From Streptomyces canus (GTDB lineage Bacteria > Actinomycetota > Actinomycetes > Streptomycetales > Streptomycetaceae): a stretch of 64,000 bases of DNA. Below are positions 35,189 to 44,318 of this stretch, piece after piece. The translations under genes were made by a program, and so were the position numbers. Numbering within the stretch: the first letter of the stretch is position 1; every line of letters starts with the position of its first letter. The stretch is from contig NZ_JAUSWW010000001.1 of assembly GCF_030815415.1 (NCBI RefSeq), positions 4,030,001-4,094,000 of the forward strand, given 5' to 3'. The notes beneath the pieces are model-generated. The model had not been told where the DNA came from and did not search any database. It worked only from the letters and a program-made list of their open reading frames with translations.

Positions 35189-35866
35189 GTGAGCGCCGAG
35201 CACCCGGACTTCATACGGGACACCCGAACCTCGTACGACACGATCGCCGACGCATACGGCGAGCGGTTCCCCGCCGACGGGCTGGCCGGCCTGCACGTGG
35301 AGCGCGCCCTCTTCGGCGCCTTCGCCGAGCTGGTGAGAGCGAACGGGGCAGCCGCCCCCGTCGCCGACCTCGGCAGCGGCCCCGGGCACATCACCGCGCA
35401 TCTGAAGGGTCTGGGCCTGCCGGTCTTCGGGGTCGATGTCTCGCCCCGGATGGTGACGCTGGCCCGCCGGGGGTATCCGGAACTCCGGTTCCACGTGGGT
35501 TCGATGACGTCCCTGGATCTGCCGGACGCGACGCTGGGCGGGATCACCGCCCTGTACTCGCTCATCCACGTCCCGGACGAGCACCTGCCCGCGACGCTCG
35601 CCGAGTTCCGCCGGGTCCTGGTGCCCGGCGGATACGTGCTCCTCGCCTTCCAGGCCGGGTCGGATGCGGATGCGGACACCGAGCACCTGCACCTCGCCGA
35701 GCGCTTCGGCCACGAGATCTCGCTCGACTACTACTGGCGCGACCCGGACGCCGTGGCCGAGCAGCTCGGCAAGGCGGGCCTGCGCCCGCACACCCGGGTG
35801 CTGCGCGAGCCACAGGAGGGCGAGGTGCGCCCGCGCGCCTTTCTCCTGGCGCGCAAGGAGGGTTAG
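35189..35866 (+). CDS. SAM-dependent methyltransferase (class I)
   Basis: 225 residues, GTG start. Motif I VADLGSGPGHITAHL, post-I FGVDVSPRMVTLARR, motif II region GGITALYSLIHV and motif III RVLVPGGYVLLAF. Belongs to the Methyltransf_11/25 type acting on small molecules. Substrate unknown. It converges on the wall-polymer cluster. Confidence 0.85.
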   Translation: MSAEHPDFIRDTRTSYDTIADAYGERFPADGLAGLHVERALFGAFAELVRANGAAAPVADLGSGPGHITAHLKGLGLPVFGVDVSPRMVTLARRGYPELRFHVGSMTSLDLPDATLGGITALYSLIHVPDEHLPATLAEFRRVLVPGGYVLLAFQAGSDADADTEHLHLAERFGHEISLDYYWRDPDAVAEQLGKAGLRPHTRVLREPQEGEVRPRAFLLARKEG

Positions 35867-35888
35867 GGCCGCCGTCTGCGCCCCGCCC

Positions 35889-36959
35889 TCACACCGCCGC
35901 GACCACCGACGACAGCCGGTGCACGTCCCGTGCCGTCCCCGTCACCCCCGACAGGAACCCCTGCGCCCGGGGTGAGGCGTTCTCCGTCAGCCAGCTCGGG
36001 TCGATGTCGCACACCGAGACCCGCACGTCGGTGCCGACCAGGGCCAGGGGCAGGGTGTGGACGACCGTCGAGGGGAAACTCAGGATGGTGCGGCCGATCG
36101 GGCCCCGGCGGGCGATCAGTTCCAGGGGGAGGTCCGGGCGGACGATTTCCAGGCCGGTCTCGACCGCCAGACGGTGGAGTTTCTCCGTGCTCTCGCGGCG
36201 GTGGGCGAAGTAGCGGGTGGTGCCGTGGGCCTTGGCGAGGGTGCGGACCGCCTCCAGGTACCGCTCGCCGTCCACCACTCCCGTCTCCACCAGCGACGTG
36301 CCCACCATGTCGGCGCCCTTGGTGATGCGGGGCGGGCCGAAGCGGGCACGGGTCCAGGCGAAGGTGTTGGCCGAGACCGTCACGCCCGCCGGGGTCTCCT
36401 CCATCGGCATCGACGAGAAGATCTGCACCCGCCGGCGCTCGCTCGGCGTCAGCCGCCTGCGGGCCGAGGCCGACACCGGAGCGAAGATCAGGTCCCGGGG
36501 GCCCGGGCGGCCGCCCTTGCGGTGCCAGCGGACCAGCCTTTCCCCACGGGCGAGTTGGGCCACGAACTCCATCGTGGCCGTGCCGTCGTCGACGACGACC
36601 AGCTCGGCCGCGCGCGTGATGGTCAGCAGCAGTTGTACGTAGCGGGAGAACGGGTCGCCGAGGACGACCCGGTCCGCTCTGCGGAGCGTGCCCGCCAGGC
36701 CCCCGATGGTCTGGAAGGGGGCCGCGGGGCCGCCCCGGGCCTCCTCCCAGCGGACCGCGTGACCCTCGTCGCGGGCCAGCTCGGCCATCCGGCGGAGCTG
36801 GCCGCGGGTCATGGGGTCGGTCGGGGACAGCACGACGAGGGTGAGCCCCGCGCCGGGTGCGTGGGCGTGCGCCCACTCCAGCACGTTCAGGAGCTGTACC
36901 GGGCTCTCGACGAACGCGAGAGTGGAGTTGCTGCCGGCTGATCCGGCGCGGCGGCTCAT
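35889..36959 (-). CDS. Polysialyltransferase-like glycosyltransferase candidate
   Basis: 356 residues from ATG 36959; an ATG at 36989 would add ten. LAFVESPVQLLNVLEW at the start, VVVDDGTATMEF, RRVQIFSSMP and the region HGTTRYFAHRRESTEKL with FPSTVVHTLPLAL resemble the GT-B fold of alpha-2,8-polysialyltransferase (POLYST)-like proteins of actinobacteria. No signal peptide or helices, so cytoplasmic. Sits directly downstream of neuB and the CMP-nonulosonate synthetase, so polymerising or capping a nonulosonic-acid polymer is plausible. Activity unproven. Confidence 0.65.
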   Translation of the reverse strand: MSRRAGSAGSNSTLAFVESPVQLLNVLEWAHAHAPGAGLTLVVLSPTDPMTRGQLRRMAELARDEGHAVRWEEARGGPAAPFQTIGGLAGTLRRADRVVLGDPFSRYVQLLLTITRAAELVVVDDGTATMEFVAQLARGERLVRWHRKGGRPGPRDLIFAPVSASARRRLTPSERRRVQIFSSMPMEETPAGVTVSANTFAWTRARFGPPRITKGADMVGTSLVETGVVDGERYLEAVRTLAKAHGTTRYFAHRRESTEKLHRLAVETGLEIVRPDLPLELIARRGPIGRTILSFPSTVVHTLPLALVGTDVRVSVCDIDPSWLTENASPRAQGFLSGVTGTARDVHRLSSVVAAV

Positions 36960-37018
36960 CGACGTACGACCGTCCCCTAAGTGATTCACATCAGAACTTC
37001 AGCCTCGGAACTTCAGCC

Positions 37019-37960
37019 TCAGACCGAGACCGGCTCGCCCGCGGCGGCGGCGATCTCCGCCTCGGCGACGACGCCCGAGACGCGGCGGAGCTTCTTCATC
37101 GGGCCGAGCTCGGAGTCGTAGACCTTCTTGACGCCGTCGCCGAGGGAGGCCTCGATGGTGCGGATGTCGCGGACCAGGCGGGTCAGGCCCTGGGGCTCGA
37201 CGGAGGCGGCCTGGTCGGAGCCCCACATCGCGCGGTCCAGGGTGATGTGGCGCTCGATGAAGGTGGCGCCGAGGGCGACCGCCGCGAGGGTGGTCTGCAG
37301 GCCCGTCTCGTGGCCGGAGTAGCCGATCGGGACGTTCGGGTACTCCTCCTGGAGGGTGTTGATGACGCGCAGGTTGAGCTCCTCGGCCTTCGCCGGGTAC
37401 GTCGACGTGGCGTGGCAGAGCAGGATGTTGTCCGAGCCGAGGACCTCGACCGCGTGGCGGATCTGCTTCGGGGTGGACATGCCGGAGGAGAGGATGACCG
37501 TGCGGCCGGTGGCGCGCAGCTCGCGCAGGAGCTCGTCGTCCGTCAGGGAGGCCGAGGCCACCTTGTGGGCCGGCACGTCGAACTTCTCCAGGAAGGCGAC
37601 GGCCTCGTTGTCCCACGGGGAGGCGAACCAGGCGATGTTCCTGCTCTTGCAGTACTCGTCGATCTGGCGGTACTCGTCCTCGCCGAACTCCACGCGGTGG
37701 CGGTAGTCGATGTAGGTCATCCGGCCCCAGGGGGTGTCGCGCTCGATGTCCCACTGGTCGCGCGGGGTGCAGATCTCGGGGGTGCGCTTCTGGAACTTCA
37801 CGGCGTCGCAGCCGGCTTCGGCGGCCACGTCGATGAGCTTGAAGGCGTTCTCCAGGTCGCCGTTGTGGTTGATGCCGATCTCGCCGCAGATGTAGACGGG
37901 CTGGCCGGGACCGGCGAGGCGCTCGGAACCGAAGGAACGCAGACGGGAGTTGGTGCTCAT
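37019..37960 (-). CDS. neuB: NeuB-like nonulosonic acid synthase
   Basis: 313 residues. The TIM-barrel synthase of the NeuB family condenses PEP with a sugar (ManNAc, Man-6-P or a derivative) to a nine-carbon ulosonic acid. Seen: ICGEIGINHNGDLENAFKLI, AVKFQKRTPE, ASPWDNEAVAFLEKF, KVASASLTDDELL, ILSSGMSTPKQI, HATSTYPAKAEELNLR, IGYSGHE and ERHITLDRAMWGSDQAAS. Typical NeuB is about 345 residues with a C-terminal SAF domain; here the chain stops about 20 residues after the barrel, so the SAF domain is missing. AAGGAA is 10 nt before the start. Next to the CMP-synthetase gene (14-bp gap). Confidence 0.92.
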   Translation of the reverse strand: MSTNSRLRSFGSERLAGPGQPVYICGEIGINHNGDLENAFKLIDVAAEAGCDAVKFQKRTPEICTPRDQWDIERDTPWGRMTYIDYRHRVEFGEDEYRQIDEYCKSRNIAWFASPWDNEAVAFLEKFDVPAHKVASASLTDDELLRELRATGRTVILSSGMSTPKQIRHAVEVLGSDNILLCHATSTYPAKAEELNLRVINTLQEEYPNVPIGYSGHETGLQTTLAAVALGATFIERHITLDRAMWGSDQAASVEPQGLTRLVRDIRTIEASLGDGVKKVYDSELGPMKKLRRVSGVVAEAEIAAAAGEPVSV

Positions 37961-37974
37961 GGCAGGCGATTTCC

Positions 37975-39192
37975 TTAACTGGTGAGGGAGTCGAGAGAGG
38001 GGCCGAGGATCCAGCTGGCGATCTCTCGGATCGCGCCGTCGCCACCGGGGACGGTGGTGACCGCACGGGCGGCGCCGCGTACCACGTCGTGGGCGCTCGC
38101 GACCGCCACGGGCCAGCCCACGAGGGCGAAGCACGGGAGGTCGTTGACGTCGTTGCCGACGTAGAGCACGCGCTCGGGCGCGATGCCCTGCTCCTCGCAC
38201 CACTGCTTGAGTGCGAGGTCCTTCCGGTCGATGCCGTGCAGGACCGGGAGCCTGAGCTTCCGGCCCCGGGCGGCGACGACCGGGTTCTGCTCCGTGGAGA
38301 GGATCAGCATGTTCAGGCCGCTGTCGCGCAGGGCGGCGATGCCGAGGCCGTCTCCGCGGTGCACGGAGACGAACTCCTTTCCATCGGCGTCGATCAGCAC
38401 CCGGTCATCCGTCTGGGTGCCGTCGAAGTCCAGTACGACCGCGTCGATGTCCTCGGCGGTCGGCAGCGAACCGGGCCGGTCCGCGTCCAACAGGGGGGCT
38501 AGCGCCCGCGCCCTGGCGAGGTCGTGCGGGTCGTCGATCTCCAGCACGCGGGCCGGGTCCGTGCGGACGAGTTCGGTGCGGCCGAAGAAGCGGTGCTGGT
38601 GCTTGCGGAAGCCGGCCGCGTCCATCGCGTAGGCGGCGCCGGTCTCCAGGAGGTCCTGGGGGCGGTCCTGGCGGCGGGGGCGGTAGGACTTGTCGTGGTT
38701 GACTCCGTAGCCGCCGCCGGTGGCCTCGTCGTCCGCGTCGCGCCAGATGAACCCGTGGAAGGCGGCCACGGTCACCGCCGTGTCGGCACCGGTCTCGACG
38801 ACCGCGCCCGCCACTCCGTCGATGTCCTCGCGGACCAGGAACGGGCTGGTGCACTGCACGAAGACCACCACATCGACCGCCGCGCCGTGCAGCGCCTCAT
38901 GGGTGTCCATCGCGTGCAGCACGGCGGCCTCGGAGGTCGCCGTGTCCCCCGCGATCGCGGCGGGCCGCAGCACGACCTCGGCGCCGGCCTCGCGGGCCGC
39001 GGCGGCGATGGCCTGGTCGTCGGTGGAGACGACGACGTCCGTCACCAGCCGGGTCGCCCGGCACTCCCGCACGGCCCGCGCCACGAGGGGCACGCCGCCG
39101 ACGGGGGCGAGGTTCTTCGCGGGCACGCCCTTGGAGCCGCCGCGAGCGGGAATGACGGCGAGCACGCGACGCACCGCCGGGGAGTCGGACAT
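37975..39192 (-). CDS. CMP-nonulosonate cytidylyltransferase fused to HAD phosphatase
   Basis: 405 residues in two enzymes. Residues about 1-225: NeuA-type cytidylyltransferase with VIPARGGSKGVPAKNL, VVSTDDQAIAAAA and VQCTSPF. Residues about 245-400: KdsC-like HAD phosphatase with VVLDFDGTQTDD, ILSTEQNPVVAARG, KWC-type lysine in RKDLALKQW and YVGNDVNDLPCF. The phosphatase half would remove the 9-phosphate of a Kdn/Neu-9-P made by the synthase, and the other half activates the acid as the CMP-sugar. The fusion resembles vertebrate CMAS and Bacteroides Kdn enzymes. Start ATG 39192 fits the first strand; earlier starts read into a dispersed repeat. Confidence 0.9.
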   Translation of the reverse strand: MSDSPAVRRVLAVIPARGGSKGVPAKNLAPVGGVPLVARAVRECRATRLVTDVVVSTDDQAIAAAAREAGAEVVLRPAAIAGDTATSEAAVLHAMDTHEALHGAAVDVVVFVQCTSPFLVREDIDGVAGAVVETGADTAVTVAAFHGFIWRDADDEATGGGYGVNHDKSYRPRRQDRPQDLLETGAAYAMDAAGFRKHQHRFFGRTELVRTDPARVLEIDDPHDLARARALAPLLDADRPGSLPTAEDIDAVVLDFDGTQTDDRVLIDADGKEFVSVHRGDGLGIAALRDSGLNMLILSTEQNPVVAARGRKLRLPVLHGIDRKDLALKQWCEEQGIAPERVLYVGNDVNDLPCFALVGWPVAVASAHDVVRGAARAVTTVPGGDGAIREIASWILGPSLDSLTS

Positions 39193-39253
39193 GGCTTGCA
39201 CTCCTAGCGCAGGGTTCACAGAGGTAGAGAGAGGGCCGGCGGAGCCGCCCTCC

Positions 39254-39300
39254 AGGGGCGCGGGGAACTGCGCGACCAGCCCCGACGGCGCCGCAGCCGC
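39254..39300 (+). repeat. Dispersed Streptomyces-type intergenic repeat, copy 1
   Basis: GGGGCGCGGGGAACTGCGCG followed by ACCAGCCCCGACGG and GCCGCAGCCGC. The same unit appears inverted at 50741-50786 and, partly degraded, at 52931-52980. Confidence 0.7.
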
Positions 39301-39332
39301 GAAACGACCCGTCGCGGCACTCTCGGAGGCGT

Positions 39333-40655
39333 TCACAGCTCCCCCATCCGCCGGATGACCGGCGCCACCCGCTGCACCCCGTGCCGATACGCCCCCCGAG
39401 CGGCCCGCCGCACGATCTGCCGAACCGGCCCGGGCTCCCTGTCATGCGCGGGCGCCCCCGGCAGCGGACTGCCGTCTGGGCCAAGGTGATGGCGGGCCAA
39501 AATGCCGGGCAGGTAACCGGGAGCCGTGGCGGGTGTGTAGTACGGGGTCAGCGGCGCCAACCCCCCGGGACGGGCCAGCAGCTTGGCGATCCGCTCCCGC
39601 GCCGCGTCGAAGGCGGTCTCGTACGAACCGTCCGCCACCACCCCCTGCCGGGCCACCCACTCCGCGTCGGCCACCGGCCGGTACCCCGCGTCCAGCTGGT
39701 CCCAGGACGCGAGGCAGCCGGAGCCGACGAAGTGGTGGTTGCCGAGGACCTCGCGGACGCCGAGGTCGGTCAGGACGACCGTCGGGATCCGGCGGTGCAG
39801 GGACTCGAGCGCGGCCGTGGAACTGATGGTGACCAGCAGGTCGGTGCGGTCGAGGACCTCGCCCATGTTCCCGTACACCAGCCGGAAGTTGGCCGGCGGA
39901 TCGAGTCGCTGGACCAGCTTCTGGTAGGGCTGCTCCTCGATGTGCGTGGTGTGTTCGCCCGGCTTGGAGCGCAGCTTCAGCAGCACCTCGCGCTCGGGGT
40001 GCAGCCGGGCGTGCCGGATCAGCCGGTTCAGCAGGTACGTGCGGTCCTTGCGGCTGTCCGGGACGGAGGGCTGCACGGCGAACACCACGGTGTACGGATC
40101 GTGCTCGCCCTCGTAGACGGCCCCGCCGAGGAACGGCAGCGCCACTTCCGTGACCGACGAGGCGTCGGCGCCCACGCCTTCGTACACGGCCCGGAAACGG
40201 TCCGCGTCCTGGCGGGAGTTGGCGAGGACCAGGTCGGCGCCGTGGCGCAGCAGGAGGCCGTCGGCGAGCTTCTCGTAGACGACACCGACGTAGCCGGTGA
40301 CGACGACGGGACGCCTCTCGCGGCCCTCCCACACCCGCTTGAGGCCGTGCAGCACGGCCTGGACGCCGCCGCCGACGAGGGCGACGACGACCACGTCGTA
40401 CTCCTCCTCGGCCATGGCGCGCAGGAACTCGACGGCCGTGACCTCCCGCAGCGAGTCGGCGTGCACGCCGACCTCCGCCAGCTGGCGCGGGGTGGGGGTG
40501 GCGCGTCCGCGCAGCAGGAATCCGCTCAGGGCGAGGGGCCCTTGCGCGTCCTCGCGCGGGGCGATGCGATGGGAGGTGAGGGCACCCCATTTCCAGCGGG
40601 TGTCCGAGTCCGCTAGGACCGCGATTCGCGTCGGCTTCGTTGTACTTGCTGGCAC
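39333..40655 (-). CDS. Putative glycosyltransferase (DUF6716-like)
   Basis: 440 residues from GTG 40655. RIAVLADSDTRWKWGALTSHR at the start, GYVGVVYEKLADGLLLRHGADLVLANS, FAVQPSVPDSRKDRTYLLNRLIRHAR, LKLRSKPGEHTTHIEE, TDLLVTISSTAALESLHRRIPTVVLTD and GVREVLGNHHFVGSG. The nucleotide-sugar-binding layout of a GT-B enzyme is clear in the last third. I recall this as a putative glycosyltransferase family (DUF6716) in streptomycetes. It is the first gene of the minus-strand run leading to the CMP-synthetase and neuB and is divergent from a GT2 gene. Confidence 0.7.
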   Translation of the reverse strand: MPASTTKPTRIAVLADSDTRWKWGALTSHRIAPREDAQGPLALSGFLLRGRATPTPRQLAEVGVHADSLREVTAVEFLRAMAEEEYDVVVVALVGGGVQAVLHGLKRVWEGRERRPVVVTGYVGVVYEKLADGLLLRHGADLVLANSRQDADRFRAVYEGVGADASSVTEVALPFLGGAVYEGEHDPYTVVFAVQPSVPDSRKDRTYLLNRLIRHARLHPEREVLLKLRSKPGEHTTHIEEQPYQKLVQRLDPPANFRLVYGNMGEVLDRTDLLVTISSTAALESLHRRIPTVVLTDLGVREVLGNHHFVGSGCLASWDQLDAGYRPVADAEWVARQGVVADGSYETAFDAARERIAKLLARPGGLAPLTPYYTPATAPGYLPGILARHHLGPDGSPLPGAPAHDREPGPVRQIVRRAARGAYRHGVQRVAPVIRRMGEL

Positions 40656-40769
40656 GTCCAAGACGCTAGAAAGCAATTCCCAGGAATGGCCCAACCGCGA
40701 ATCAACGAAAAGTTAACAACAGCCCACCGAGAGCCGAACTGGCCCGCCGAAGACCGGGAAGTACAGGGG

Positions 40770-41840
40770 ATGCACCGTTCCGACACATTCAGTTCACCCC
40801 CCGTACTATCACCGTCCAGTTCCCCTGCCGGGCAGCCTTCTACCGTTTCCCAGGTGCCAAAGCTTTCCGTGATCGTGCCGTTCTACAACGTGCAGCAATA
40901 CGCCCCGGACACCCTCAGAACTCTGCGGTTGAACGCCCGGAGCGACTTCGAGTTCATCCTGGTCGACGACAAATCCAGGGATGAGACACCGGCCATTCTC
41001 GAACGGGCGGCCGAGTCCCTTTCGGATGTCGCGCAGGTGAGATATATCCGCCATGAGGAGAACGGAGGTCTCGCCACCGCCCGCAACACCGGACTGGACG
41101 CGGCGACGGGCGAGTACCTCACCTTCCTCGACGGCGACGACTGGCTCGCGCCGGGCTATCTCGCCGAGCTGGTGGCGGCCATCGAGGACCTGGGCTGCGA
41201 CTTCATCCGCACCGACCATGTCCAGGCGACCGCCCGCGCCCGGTCCGTCCACCGGGCGCCGGTCGGGCTGCGGGGGGAGGTGCTGAACCCGCGCGAGGCG
41301 ATCCTGCCCGCCGACCGGACGACCTCCGTCGACTACGCGTACGCGTGGGCCGGCGCCTACCACCGCCGCCTCCTGGACAAGGGCCTGCTGCACTTCACCG
41401 ACGGGCTGCGCACGGCCGAGGACCGGCCGTGGATCTGGAAGCTGCACCGCGAGGCGGAGTCGTTCGCCGTGGTGAGCCTGCTCGGCGTGTTCTACCGGCG
41501 TGGGGTCGCCTCCTCGCTCACCCAGATCGGCGACGCCCGCCAGCTGGACTTCATCCGCGCCTTCGACCAGGTCATCGAGGAGACGGCGACGGACCGGGAC
41601 GCCGCCCGGCTGCTCCCGAAGGCGGTGCGCACCTACTGCGCGATCATCGCCCACCACCTCTCCGACGAGGCCAAGTGGGAGCCGGGTGTGGCCAGGCGGC
41701 TCCAGGCGATGAGCGCGGCGGCCATAAAGCGGATGCCGCAGGACGCCCTCGGCGACGTACTCGACACGATGGACCTGCGCCGCTCGTCCAGGCTGCGGCG
41801 GCTGCGGCGCCGGGTCACCACAGCGAAGGCGGCTGCCTGA
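40770..41840 (+). CDS. Family 2 glycosyltransferase
   Basis: 356 residues from ATG 40770; a GTG at 40854 would start right at the fold. GT-A core: KLSVIVPFYNVQQYAPDTL, FILVDDKSRDETPAIL, NGGLATARNTGLDAATGEYLTFLDGDDW with the DxD (DGDD). Inverting transferase using a nucleotide sugar, cytoplasmic face. Its stop shares one base with the next start (TGATG), so it is coupled to a polysialyltransferase-like protein. Probably adds a sugar to the wall polymer or its linkage unit. Confidence 0.88.
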   Translation: MHRSDTFSSPPVLSPSSSPAGQPSTVSQVPKLSVIVPFYNVQQYAPDTLRTLRLNARSDFEFILVDDKSRDETPAILERAAESLSDVAQVRYIRHEENGGLATARNTGLDAATGEYLTFLDGDDWLAPGYLAELVAAIEDLGCDFIRTDHVQATARARSVHRAPVGLRGEVLNPREAILPADRTTSVDYAYAWAGAYHRRLLDKGLLHFTDGLRTAEDRPWIWKLHREAESFAVVSLLGVFYRRGVASSLTQIGDARQLDFIRAFDQVIEETATDRDAARLLPKAVRTYCAIIAHHLSDEAKWEPGVARRLQAMSAAAIKRMPQDALGDVLDTMDLRRSSRLRRLRRRVTTAKAAA

Positions 41841-43183
41841 TGTCCCCCCACCCCCGTCGTACGACCCAGATCTTCTGCGCCTCCACGCTGTACGGGGCCG
41901 CCACCCTGGCCGCCGCGATCGACTCCGACCTCTTCGAGGAGGCGGAGCGGCGGGTGCTGCTGGTGTTCAACAACTCGGCGAACCCGGAGACCACTTTGGC
42001 GGTCGACGCCATGCCGGGCTTCGAGCCGCTGCGCGACCACTTCGACGACGTGCTGTCCTGGAACGAGGCCATCCGCCCCTTCCACCCCGGCTCCTGGACA
42101 CCGCGCGCCGACGACATCCCGCTCTTCGAGCGCTATCTGCGGCTGCTCTGGGGCCTCGGTGACGACCGCGTCGAGCTGGTCCTGGAGTCCATCCAGGTCA
42201 CCCCCGCGCTCACCGTGGCCCAGCTGTTCACCGGCGCCCCCGTGCATGTCTACGCGGACGGCCTGATGAGCTACGGCCCCACCCGCAACAAGCTCGACCC
42301 GCTGGTCGGCACGCGCGTGCGCCGGCTGCTCCACCTGGACCTGGTGCCGGGCCTCACGCCGATGCTGCTGACCGAGTTCGACGTGCCCGGGCAGGTCGTG
42401 CCGACGGGCGCGTTCCTGAAGGTGCTGAGCGAACTCGGCGAGGCCGTACCGGAGCTGCCCGAGCTGCCCGAGAACTCGGCGCTGCTCCTCGGCCAGTATC
42501 TGTCCGCGCTGAACATCCTCTCCGTCAAGGAGGAGGAGGACCTGCACGTACGGATGCTGCGCGGCGCGGTCGAGCGCGGGCATCGCAGCGTCGTCTTCAA
42601 GCCGCACCCCACCGCGCCGGCCCGCTTCAGCCGCGTCCTGGAGACCGAGGCCGGGAAGCTGGGCGTCGACCTGACCGTCCTGGACACCCCCGTCCTCGCC
42701 GAGGTGCTGTTCGAGAGGGCCCGGCCGGGGCTGGTCGTGGGCTGCTTCTCGACGGCGCTGTTCACGGCGTCCGTCTTCTACGGCCTCCCCGTCGCCCGCA
42801 TCGGCACCGAGCCGCTCCTGGACCGGCTCACGCCGTACCAGAACAGCAACCGGGTCCCGGCGGTGCTGGCCGACGCCGTGCTGGCGGACCTGGAGTCGCG
42901 CAAGGGCGAGGACGCCGTGCCCGACGGGGATCTGAACGCTCTGGTCACCGCGGTGGGCTTCACCATGCAGCCGCAGATGCACCCGCGTCTGCGTCCGGCC
43001 GCCGAGCGCTACCTCTCGCAGCACTTCGGCCCGCGCACCCAGCGCTACTTCAAGCGCAAGCGCCTGACCTCGCTGGGCCTGCCCGGCGGCATCCCGGAGC
43101 GGCTGTCGTTCCTGCCGCGCAACTCCACCGCACGCCGGGTGGTCCGGCGGGCCAAGGCGTTGCGGAAGGCCGTGAAGCGCTGA
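41840..43183 (+). CDS. Alpha-2,8-polysialyltransferase-family protein
   Basis: 447 residues. TQIFCASTLYGAATLAAAIDS, VLLVFNNSANPE, PVHVYADGLMSYGPTRN, VVFKPHPTAPARF and VVGCFSTALFTASVFYGLPVARIG fit the POLYST family, with the HP motif (KPHP) and the SS/T-type motif (FSTALF) that bind CMP-sialic acid in bacterial polysialyltransferases. It may polymerise a nonulosonic acid supplied by the NeuB-like and CMP-synthetase enzymes 3-5 kb away. Coupled to the GT2 gene by TGATG. Basic C-terminus (RRVVRRAKALRKAVKR) may bind the membrane. Confidence 0.82.
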   Translation: MSPHPRRTTQIFCASTLYGAATLAAAIDSDLFEEAERRVLLVFNNSANPETTLAVDAMPGFEPLRDHFDDVLSWNEAIRPFHPGSWTPRADDIPLFERYLRLLWGLGDDRVELVLESIQVTPALTVAQLFTGAPVHVYADGLMSYGPTRNKLDPLVGTRVRRLLHLDLVPGLTPMLLTEFDVPGQVVPTGAFLKVLSELGEAVPELPELPENSALLLGQYLSALNILSVKEEEDLHVRMLRGAVERGHRSVVFKPHPTAPARFSRVLETEAGKLGVDLTVLDTPVLAEVLFERARPGLVVGCFSTALFTASVFYGLPVARIGTEPLLDRLTPYQNSNRVPAVLADAVLADLESRKGEDAVPDGDLNALVTAVGFTMQPQMHPRLRPAAERYLSQHFGPRTQRYFKRKRLTSLGLPGGIPERLSFLPRNSTARRVVRRAKALRKAVKR

Positions 43184-43321
43184 GCGAATGAGGGATGAAC
43201 TCCCCGGAAAGGCCGTGGAAATACAGCCCAACCATCGAGCTACTCCGTTGATTCAATGGTGAAGCGGTGTCCGGGTCCCTAGGATCACGGGCACCGCCTA
43301 TCCGCATCCCGTGAGGCACTC

Positions 43322-44299
43322 ATGACGAAGCTCGGCCGGCTGTACTCCCTCTTCGACACCGTCACCCTGCCGGAGAACCTGCCCTACACCCAGTGCAGCG
43401 CCTGGGAGCTGCAGTTCCTGTACCTGGTGGGCCGGCACCACCTCACGGGCCGGGACCGGATCGTCGAACTGGGCTCGGGGGGCGGCGGATCGACGTACGC
43501 GCTCGCGCTCGGCCTGAGCGAGAGCCCCGTGTTCGACCGAAAGACCGGGCGGCTGCACGCGTACGACTTCTTCCGGGTCGGCAAGGGCACGTTCGCCTCG
43601 GAGAAGTTCTTCGACTCCGGTCACAGGCCCGAGGACGACACCTCCTTCCTGGACGACTTCAAGGGACGCCTGGAGCCGTTCCTGCCGTTCCTGGAGATCC
43701 ACGCCGGTGACCTGTGGCAGACCTCGGACCCCGAGGACACCAGCCCCGTGGAGTTCCTGCACATCGACATAGCCAAGACCGCCCGGGTGTTCCGGTGTGT
43801 GTCGGAGCGGTTCCTGACCCGGATGCGGCCCGGGACGGTCGTCCTGCACCAGGACTTCGCCGGGCCCCGGCTGCCGTGGCTGCACCACAGCACCGGCGCG
43901 CTGCTGCCGTACATCGAGATCGCCGGTCCGCCGATCCGCTCCACCCTCGCCTTCGAGGTGACGAAGCCGATCCCGGCGGACGTCCTCGAGCGGATCACCG
44001 AGGACGACTACACCGTCGACGAGAAGCTCGCCCTGATCTCCGCCGTCCAGGAGAGGATCGACCGCGACCACACCGGCGGCATCCCCTTCAAGTCCGTCCT
44101 GGAGCTGTCCAAGGCGTATGTCGCCCACTACGACGGCCAGCACCGGCGGGCCTGGTCGATCGCCAAGCCGCTGACCTCCGACGAGTACCTGAGCCGCACC
44201 CGCGCCGACCACTTCGAGCAGCTGCGCAAGGCGTACGAGAAGGAGCCGCCGGGCGGTTCGAAGCTCACCCGGCTGCTGCACAAGGCCGTCGGCCGCTGA
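43322..44299 (+). CDS. SAM-methyltransferase-like protein of the polymer cluster
   Basis: 325 residues. A glycine-rich SAM-like loop IVELGSGGGGSTYAL near residues 47-61, then LHAYDFFRVGKGTF, FLEIHAGDLWQ and VEFLHIDIAKTARV. The acidic HIDIAK and LHQDFAG segments recall Methyltransf_24-type O-methyltransferases. It resembles the protein at 49849 in logic. It may methylate a sugar of the polymer (galactose methyl ethers occur in streptomycete teichulosonic acids), which is inference. Confidence 0.65.
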   Translation: MTKLGRLYSLFDTVTLPENLPYTQCSAWELQFLYLVGRHHLTGRDRIVELGSGGGGSTYALALGLSESPVFDRKTGRLHAYDFFRVGKGTFASEKFFDSGHRPEDDTSFLDDFKGRLEPFLPFLEIHAGDLWQTSDPEDTSPVEFLHIDIAKTARVFRCVSERFLTRMRPGTVVLHQDFAGPRLPWLHHSTGALLPYIEIAGPPIRSTLAFEVTKPIPADVLERITEDDYTVDEKLALISAVQERIDRDHTGGIPFKSVLELSKAYVAHYDGQHRRAWSIAKPLTSDEYLSRTRADHFEQLRKAYEKEPPGGSKLTRLLHKAVGR

Positions 44300-44318
44300 G
44301 CTGTCGCATGATGGGCCC

